NCBI RefSeq assembly: GCF_003205615.1
Contig: NZ_PYBV01000011.1
Coordinates: 162,627 to 226,626 of the forward strand
Direction of reading: 5' to 3'
Length of the DNA: 64,000 bases
Source: Micromonospora arborensis
GTDB taxonomy: Bacteria > Actinomycetota > Actinomycetes > Mycobacteriales > Micromonosporaceae
Shown piece after piece: positions 59,066-64,000 of the stretch; position 1 is the stretch's first letter; the number at the start of each line of letters is the position of its first letter. The notes under the pieces are model-generated. The model worked only from the letters and a program-made list of their open reading frames with translations. It searched no databases and was not told the origin of the DNA. The position numbers and the translations under genes were made by a program.

Positions 59066-59920
59066 TCAGAGGGCAGGGCCGGCGTAGCGGCGCCCGTCAA
59101 GGTACGGCCACGGGTTGACCCGGCACCCGTTGAGAAAGAGCGTCTGCTGCATCATCACCGGCGCCGGCCGGCCCGCACCCGGGCAGCGCTCGTGCCGGTG
59201 CCCGAGCTGGTGACCCACCTCGTGGTTGACCACGTACGTCCGGTAGACCTCCAGCGGCACACCGGCCGAGACGAAATGCGGCACGGACAGCCGCCACCGA
59301 TCCAGATTGATGATCACCCGGCCGGGCGCGCGGCAGGACGTGTACGGCCGACCCCCGATTCGGATGTCCACTCCACCATCGGCGCACATTCGACCCGCCG
59401 TGCGGGCCGTGGCCAGATACACGGTGAAGTCGCGGGGCGCCTCCCCCGGCACCTGCTGCAGCCGCAGCCGGCCGCTGTCGACCCAGCTGCCCGGCCCGGC
59501 GAGCGCCATCTGGACGGCCTGCGCGAAATCTGCGGCGTCCTCGTTGCTGCCCGACTCCACCGCGACCCGGTAACGCCGCAGCTCACCCGCGCGGCCCAGC
59601 ACTGGGCCGGAACGCGCGTCGTAGCCGAACGTCCCGGTGCCGGCGCTCGGGACCGCGCCGGACACCCGCAACACCGGGGGCGGGCTGGACGGGACCGAAC
59701 CGGAGGGGGACGGGCTGGCCGACGGCGGCAACGGCGCGGCCACCAGCGGCGGCCGCGTGGCGAGCGCCTCGGCAGCCAACTCTTCGGCGCCGCGGCGCCC
59801 ACCCGAGCCTTCGGCGATCACGGTCACCGCCGCGCCGACGGCCAGCACGACCGCCACCAGTTGGGCGAGCAGTGCGAAGCGTCGCTGACGGCTGACGGGG
59901 CGGCGGGCGGAGCTGGGCAT
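59066..59920 (-). CDS. DUF3152 metalloprotease-like membrane protein (copy B)
   Basis: 284 residues. One N-terminal membrane helix (about 15-36), a Pro/Ser/Ala linker (about 55-90) and a DUF3152 domain. Zinc motif HEVGHQLGHRHE is intact, then PVMMQQTLFLNGCRVNPWPYLDGRRYAG, block for block as in copy A, including the last ten residues. Tandem duplication, 96 bases apart, same strand. Separate hydrophobic heads and linkers have diverged most. Confidence 0.82.
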   Translation of the reverse strand: MPSSARRPVSRQRRFALLAQLVAVVLAVGAAVTVIAEGSGGRRGAEELAAEALATRPPLVAAPLPPSASPSPSGSVPSSPPPVLRVSGAVPSAGTGTFGYDARSGPVLGRAGELRRYRVAVESGSNEDAADFAQAVQMALAGPGSWVDSGRLRLQQVPGEAPRDFTVYLATARTAGRMCADGGVDIRIGGRPYTSCRAPGRVIINLDRWRLSVPHFVSAGVPLEVYRTYVVNHEVGHQLGHRHERCPGAGRPAPVMMQQTLFLNGCRVNPWPYLDGRRYAGPAL

Positions 59921-59925
59921 CCGGC

Positions 59926-60900
59926 TCAGCCTGCCAGATCAGACCGCCCGACGGTGTCCCCCGTTTCGGTGAGCAGGCCGACCACCGCCCGGGCGACCAG
60001 GCGGGGAACTTCCAGCTGTGCCACATGACCGACGCCGTCGAGCATCATCAACCGGCTGTCCCGGATGACCCGGGCGGTCTGCGGCGCGACGCGTACGTCG
60101 ATCAGACGATCCTGCCGGCCGCCCACCACCAGGGTCGGTGCCCGCACCGACGCGGCGAGGCGCCACAGCGAACCCGGCCCCGGCAGATACGCCCGCAGGA
60201 AGCTGGAGACCAGCCCACGGAACGTCCGGACGTACGCGGCGGCATAGTGCTCGGCCTCGTAGCGCACCCGGATCTCCTCCAGCGCCTCAGCCCGGCGCTG
60301 CGCACAGATCCGGCTGAGATCGGCGACGCAGGCCTCCAACACCTGCTGGGCCATCACCTCCGGGGCGAACTGGGTGAGCCGCCGGGCGACCAATCGTTCA
60401 GCCCGTGGAATGGCGAGCACCGGCAGCATCCGCCCCTGCAGAGAGCGGCGGAAATCCAGGAACGGCAGCGCCGGGGAGATCAGCGTGAGGGTACGGACCA
60501 GATCCGGCCGGAGCCCGGCGACCTGGACCGCGACCGCGCCGCCCAGCGAGTTGCCGAACAGGTGCACGGGGCCCCGACCGGAGTGCTCGATCCAGCGGAT
60601 GACCAGGTCCGCGAAGGCCCCGATGGTGTAGCGGGGGCCCGGCTCACTGCGGCCGAAGCCGGGCAGGTCGATGGCCTGACCGTCCAGCCGGTCGGCGAGC
60701 AGCCCGGCTAGGTCGGTCCAGTTCTGCGACGACCCACCCAGCCCGTGCACGTACAGCGCCGGATCCGCACCGGCGGCGGTGGCCGGGGTGTCCCGCACGT
60801 ACGTGACCAAGCCGTCGAGGCGGACCTCCCGGCCCGGCCATGGCGGCGGGACCCGGTCATCGGGGAGCAGATGGTCCGGCCAGAGAGTGGCACGCTTCAT
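59926..60900 (-). CDS. Alpha/beta hydrolase
   Basis: 324 residues. Nucleophile elbow GNSLGG (Ser, about 115-120), oxyanion block YVHGLGGSSQNW (about 47-58), DLPGFGRSEP, acid Asp in GGRQDRLIDVRVA and catalytic His in LDGVGHVAQLE. A lid of about 90 residues (about 150-240) is helical and Arg-rich. ATG at MKRATLW; a TTG just before is weaker. The substrate is unknown. It ends 5 bases before copy B of DUF3152 begins, so these genes may form one operon. Confidence 0.82.
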   Translation of the reverse strand: MKRATLWPDHLLPDDRVPPPWPGREVRLDGLVTYVRDTPATAAGADPALYVHGLGGSSQNWTDLAGLLADRLDGQAIDLPGFGRSEPGPRYTIGAFADLVIRWIEHSGRGPVHLFGNSLGGAVAVQVAGLRPDLVRTLTLISPALPFLDFRRSLQGRMLPVLAIPRAERLVARRLTQFAPEVMAQQVLEACVADLSRICAQRRAEALEEIRVRYEAEHYAAAYVRTFRGLVSSFLRAYLPGPGSLWRLAASVRAPTLVVGGRQDRLIDVRVAPQTARVIRDSRLMMLDGVGHVAQLEVPRLVARAVVGLLTETGDTVGRSDLAG

Positions 60901-60923
60901 CAATACAGTCTGCCCCGGCCCAC

Positions 60924-63900
60924 TCAGGACAGCAGCGCCTCCAGCCGACGATTCACCGCCGCGAGCGTCGCCCGGACCACCGCCTGCCGCGGATCACCGG
61001 CAACCAGAGCCGAACCGGCGAGCTGCTCGACCCAGCCCTCACAGACGAGCAGCACCACCACCGTGGCCACCTCGCAGTTGCCGAACGGCACCACCGCCGC
61101 GTGCTCGACGAAGCAGCGCCCCCGCTCGGCGTTCTCGGCGCCACGCAGCAACTCGTCGACCGCGGCGGCCGCCGCCACCGCGCAGAGCCGCAGCACGTAG
61201 CCGTCCACGGCCGGCCCGGTGGCGTACCCGGAGGCGCTGTCACCGTCGGCCAGCAGCCGCACCTCCACGTTGGCGTCCAGGCCGAAGGTGCTCACCTGCA
61301 CATGGTCGATAACCACCCGCGGACCCGGCGTGCCGCCGGTGTCCAGCGGTCGGGACGGCGCCGACTCCGTCGTGGTCACCTGACCACCGGAGTACGACGT
61401 GCCGAGCGTCGCCGGGCTGCCGGTTGCGGCACCGGCCGGGGCGGCGGAGACCGATCCCGGTTCCTCGACGGTGGCCCGGCCCCGGTGTGGCGAGTTCGGC
61501 CGACGCCGGCGTCCGGTGTCCGTGCCGGTCCACTGCTCGGGGTCTGCCGGCGGGGCCTCCGCCCGACCACCTGACGGACGACCGGTCGCCGTCGACTCGG
61601 CCGCCCGGATCTCACCGGTACGCGGATCGGCACCGGCGTCGCCCGGGGCTGTGCCCTGGGGCTCGGCGGGTCGGGGCTCGGCGGTACGTCGCTCGGCGGG
61701 TCGGGGCTCGGCCACGCGACGGCGAACCGGCGGGGGTGGCGTGGTGGGCAGGCCGGGCACGTTCTGTGGGGCGGCGGCCAGCCCCATCCGTTCCTGAAGC
61801 AGCCGGGCCACCTGTCGGCTCACCTCCGCCGGGTCGGCGCCGTCGGCGAGGTCCAGTCGCAGACTGTGCGCCCCTGCCGGGGTGCGGCGCAGCGCCGCGT
61901 CGCGGACACCGGCGACCTCCCGAACGGCGTCCAGGATGGCGTTGACATCGAACCCCTCGGGGCGCTCCCGCAGAGGCGCTGGCTCGTCGTCACGGCGGAG
62001 GTGGGTGGCGATGCGGGCGAGCTCCGGGGTTTCGGCGGGTGGCTCCACGGCTGGCGGCTCCGGCACGACGGGCACGTCCGGTTCCGCGGGGACGCGCTGC
62101 GGCAACACCGCCGCCCTCGGGTCCGGTTGTCGGGCGTCGTCGGCCGGGTCGGTCGGCGGCGTCACGTCGGGGGCGGATCGGCGAGCCGCGTAGGGGGAGG
62201 TGGACGCGGGTGCGGACCGGTCACGACGACCGGGCACGTTCGGGACGGAGGGCGGGACCGTGCCACCGGAGGACGGCGTGTCATCGGCGGACGACGGGGT
62301 GCTCATCGACGCGGGTGCGCGCGGTGGATCGGCGGGAGGCAGCCCGGGCGATTCCGGTGTCGCCGGCCGAAGCCGGAACGGCGCGGCCGGTCGGATCTCG
62401 GGCCGTGGCATACCGGGCGTCTCGCCCGCGTCGCCTCCGAGGGGCCGGTTGGCCGACTGGCTTGCCGCCCAGGACGGGCGTTCCGCAGGGGCCGCGGGGA
62501 GGCGACCCTCGGACCAGTCCGGCCGCTCGGCATGGGAGGCGCTCGCCGGGGTGATGGACGCACCGCGCACCCAGGAGGAGCGCTCCGCCACCAGGGACGG
62601 GCCCGCCGGGGCAGGTGGCGCGTCGGCCACCGTGGGAGGCGGCCCGGCCGGCGCCGGGAGTGGCGCAGGTGGCCCGGCCGGCGCCGGAGGTGGCGTGGCA
62701 GGCGGCCTGTCGGCCGACGCCGGGCTGGCGGCCCGGGAGGGGCGCGTCGGCGGGGAACTGGTCGGCGCCGGATCGGAACCCCCGGCCCAAGACGGCCGAA
62801 CAGGCGGAACACTTGTCGACGCCTCGGACCCACCAGCCCAAGACGGCCGAACCGGCGGAACACTTGTCGACGCCTCGGACCCACCAGCCCAGGACGGCCG
62901 AACCGGCGGAACACTTGTCGACGCCTCGGACCCACCAGCCCAAGACGGCCGAACCGGCGGGGCGCTGGTCGGCTCGGCGTCGGCTCCGCCGGCCCAGGAC
63001 GGCCGCTCAAGACGGGGCGCACTGGTCGCCCCGGAGCCGGCCCAGGATGGCCGGTCGGCGGGCGGGCCGCTGGTCGGCGTCGGGCCGCCGGCCCAGGATG
63101 GCCGGTCGGCGGGCGGGCCACTGGTCGGCGTCGGGCCGCCGGCCCAGGCGGGGCGCTCGACGACCGGTGGTGTCATGCCTGACGACGACACCGGCGGTCC
63201 ACTCGTGGGGGACGGGTCCCCGTCGGCGGCCCGGAGCGGGCGATCGGCGGGCGGGACGGCCGCCGGTCCGGCCCAGGACGGGCGGTCGGACGGCGGCGCG
63301 CTGGTTGGCTCGGCGGGGCGCACCGGCGCGGCATCGGATCGGGGTTCGCCTCGGGCGAGGTCATAGGGGTGGGGCAAATCGGCACGCACCGGCTCGTACG
63401 GCTGGTGGGGCTCGGCCTCCCAGCCTGGCGCGGACTCGTCCCGGGCCGCAGGGCCAGCCGGCTCGTCGTCCTGGCGGGACCAGGACGGCGCCCATCCGCC
63501 ACCCCAGCTCGGGCGGTTCCAGCTCGGCCCTGACCAGTCCGGCTCGATGGCCGACGATTCCCCGGCCCGAGGCGCGTCACCGGCACGGCGTGATTCCCCT
63601 GGCCAGGAGCTGTCGGCGGCGCGACCCGGATCGGTCGCGTCGGCGTGCCCGGCCGGTCCCGGTGCTGATGGGTGCTCCGGTGGGAGCGGGTCCCGCCAGT
63701 CGCGTGGCACGGACGGTGGTTCGTCGGCGGCCAGCCGCTCGGCGGTCGGCGCGTGGAAGCCGGGCGGCACCTCGAAACCCGACGCGGCGGTGCCGACGGG
63801 CGGCACCTGGACGGCCGGCGGCGCCGAGGTGGGCAACCCGGGCTCGGCCCAGCGGGCGCGATGCGCGGCGGTCGGGTCGGCGGCGGAGCGTTTGGCGGGG

Positions 63901-64000
63901 CCGGTGTCGGGCTCGCCGCCCCCCTGCTCCATCGGAGGTACGGGACGTTGGGCGGGCACCACCAGCCGGTCGCTGGTCGCCTCGCGTCGCCCCTGGGCGG
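60924..64000 (-). CDS. Very large Pro-rich protein with conserved C-terminal domain, 5' end outside window
   Basis: At least 1025 residues; the frame continues past 64000 (…GRREATSDRLVVPAQRP near the edge), so the start is not in the window. About 1-700 is low-complexity Pro/Ala/Ser/Trp (repeated PSWAGG...); three perfect 17-residue copies lie at 62785-62937. A folded segment near 630-720 (ILDAVREVAGVRDAALRRTPAGAHSLRLDLADG) and a C-terminal domain (about 860-1012: VVIDHVQVSTFGLDANVEVRL ... AVAAAAAVDELLRGA) look conserved. No signal peptide in view. Function unknown; the tail resembles a small-ligand or roadblock-like domain but is unproven. Confidence 0.7.
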   Translation of the reverse strand, partial: AQGRREATSDRLVVPAQRPVPPMEQGGGEPDTGPAKRSAADPTAAHRARWAEPGLPTSAPPAVQVPPVGTAASGFEVPPGFHAPTAERLAADEPPSVPRDWRDPLPPEHPSAPGPAGHADATDPGRAADSSWPGESRRAGDAPRAGESSAIEPDWSGPSWNRPSWGGGWAPSWSRQDDEPAGPAARDESAPGWEAEPHQPYEPVRADLPHPYDLARGEPRSDAAPVRPAEPTSAPPSDRPSWAGPAAVPPADRPLRAADGDPSPTSGPPVSSSGMTPPVVERPAWAGGPTPTSGPPADRPSWAGGPTPTSGPPADRPSWAGSGATSAPRLERPSWAGGADAEPTSAPPVRPSWAGGSEASTSVPPVRPSWAGGSEASTSVPPVRPSWAGGSEASTSVPPVRPSWAGGSDPAPTSSPPTRPSRAASPASADRPPATPPPAPAGPPAPLPAPAGPPPTVADAPPAPAGPSLVAERSSWVRGASITPASASHAERPDWSEGRLPAAPAERPSWAASQSANRPLGGDAGETPGMPRPEIRPAAPFRLRPATPESPGLPPADPPRAPASMSTPSSADDTPSSGGTVPPSVPNVPGRRDRSAPASTSPYAARRSAPDVTPPTDPADDARQPDPRAAVLPQRVPAEPDVPVVPEPPAVEPPAETPELARIATHLRRDDEPAPLRERPEGFDVNAILDAVREVAGVRDAALRRTPAGAHSLRLDLADGADPAEVSRQVARLLQERMGLAAAPQNVPGLPTTPPPPVRRRVAEPRPAERRTAEPRPAEPQGTAPGDAGADPRTGEIRAAESTATGRPSGGRAEAPPADPEQWTGTDTGRRRRPNSPHRGRATVEEPGSVSAAPAGAATGSPATLGTSYSGGQVTTTESAPSRPLDTGGTPGPRVVIDHVQVSTFGLDANVEVRLLADGDSASGYATGPAVDGYVLRLCAVAAAAAVDELLRGAENAERGRCFVEHAAVVPFGNCEVATVVVLLVCEGWVEQLAGSALVAGDPRQAVVRATLAAVNRRLEALLS
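62785..62960 (-). repeat. 51-bp in-frame tandem repeat in the Pro-rich protein
   Basis: Units 62785-62835, 62836-62886 and 62887-62937 plus a partial fourth, nearly identical (single-base differences such as caagac/caggac), each encoding a 17-residue PSWAGG...-type unit. The low divergence shows recent slippage expansion, so copy number is likely to vary between strains. Confidence 0.9.

Overview
The window is high-G+C actinobacterial chromosome, most likely from a Micromonosporaceae member (Micromonospora or Salinispora type). The reasons are the actinobacterial order tRNA-Thr, tRNA-Met, rpmG, hadA-hadB, tRNA-Trp, secE, nusG, rplK, rplA, rplJ, rplL; frequent GTG starts with 4-base GTGA/ATGA overlaps; and dispersed start-codon-associated repeats of a kind I associate with that family. 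No 16S rRNA is present, so the genus is an inference.

Layout. 1-7.5 kb (minus strand): ribosomal, elongation and secretion genes (rplL, rplJ, rplA, rplK, nusG, secE), three tRNAs, rpmG and two MaoC-type dehydratase subunits. An ABC exporter pair sits between rplA and rplJ, and an attenuator-like terminator precedes rplJ. 7.5-13.2 kb: a membrane GAF-GGDEF-EAL c-di-GMP protein, a 59-residue membrane peptide, a conserved hypothetical, a haloacetate-dehalogenase-like hydrolase and a histidine phosphatase. 13.26-24.75 kb: a decayed integrative element of the pSAM2/AICE type in the 3' half of tRNA-Tyr, bounded by a perfect 56-bp direct repeat. Its integrase is frameshifted, xis is intact, the RepSA-like initiator is frameshifted and 5'-truncated, and gntR is 5'-truncated; rep and gntR meet at one junction where transfer genes would be expected. 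The element carries an ECF sigma/membrane-protein pair flanked by two copies of the integrase 3' end. It also carries a lower-G+C four-gene module: SMC-like ABC ATPase with zinc ribbon, small middle protein, PD-(D/E)XK nuclease and a convergent DNA methyltransferase. I read this module as an ABC-three-component (ABC-3C) type defence system with a modification enzyme, and it is the best candidate for an undescribed system here.

24.9-28.2 kb: yajQ, a methyltransferase remnant, an MFS transporter and htpX. 28.3-43.1 kb: a partial complex I set (nuoB, C, H, I, J, K, L, M, N; no A, D, E, F or G) broken up by a SnoaL-like protein, a glutathionyl-hydroquinone-reductase homologue, a glucose-dehydrogenase-like enzyme, a DUF2252 protein and a secreted protein. 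43.2-47 kb: a tandem duplication of an ECF sigma factor translationally coupled to a membrane-anchored partner; both copies share a candidate promoter, GCGCAACC-N17-GTGTKACC. 47-52.8 kb: a PLP lyase/decarboxylase with a GPH-type transporter, an alkyltransferase-like protein, proB and proA.

52.9-55.9 kb: a type-VII-secretion polymorphic-toxin locus: YbaB-like protein, EspC/WXG100-like protein, a toxin split at a run of six G into an N-terminal secretion half and an HNH-like nuclease half, then two putative immunity genes, the second SUKH-like. 55.9-64 kb: a squalene-cyclase-repeat protein, moeZ, two tandem DUF3152 metalloprotease-like proteins, an alpha/beta hydrolase and a very large proline-rich protein that runs off the right edge. 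All functional calls come from reading motifs and neighbourhood; no database search was run.
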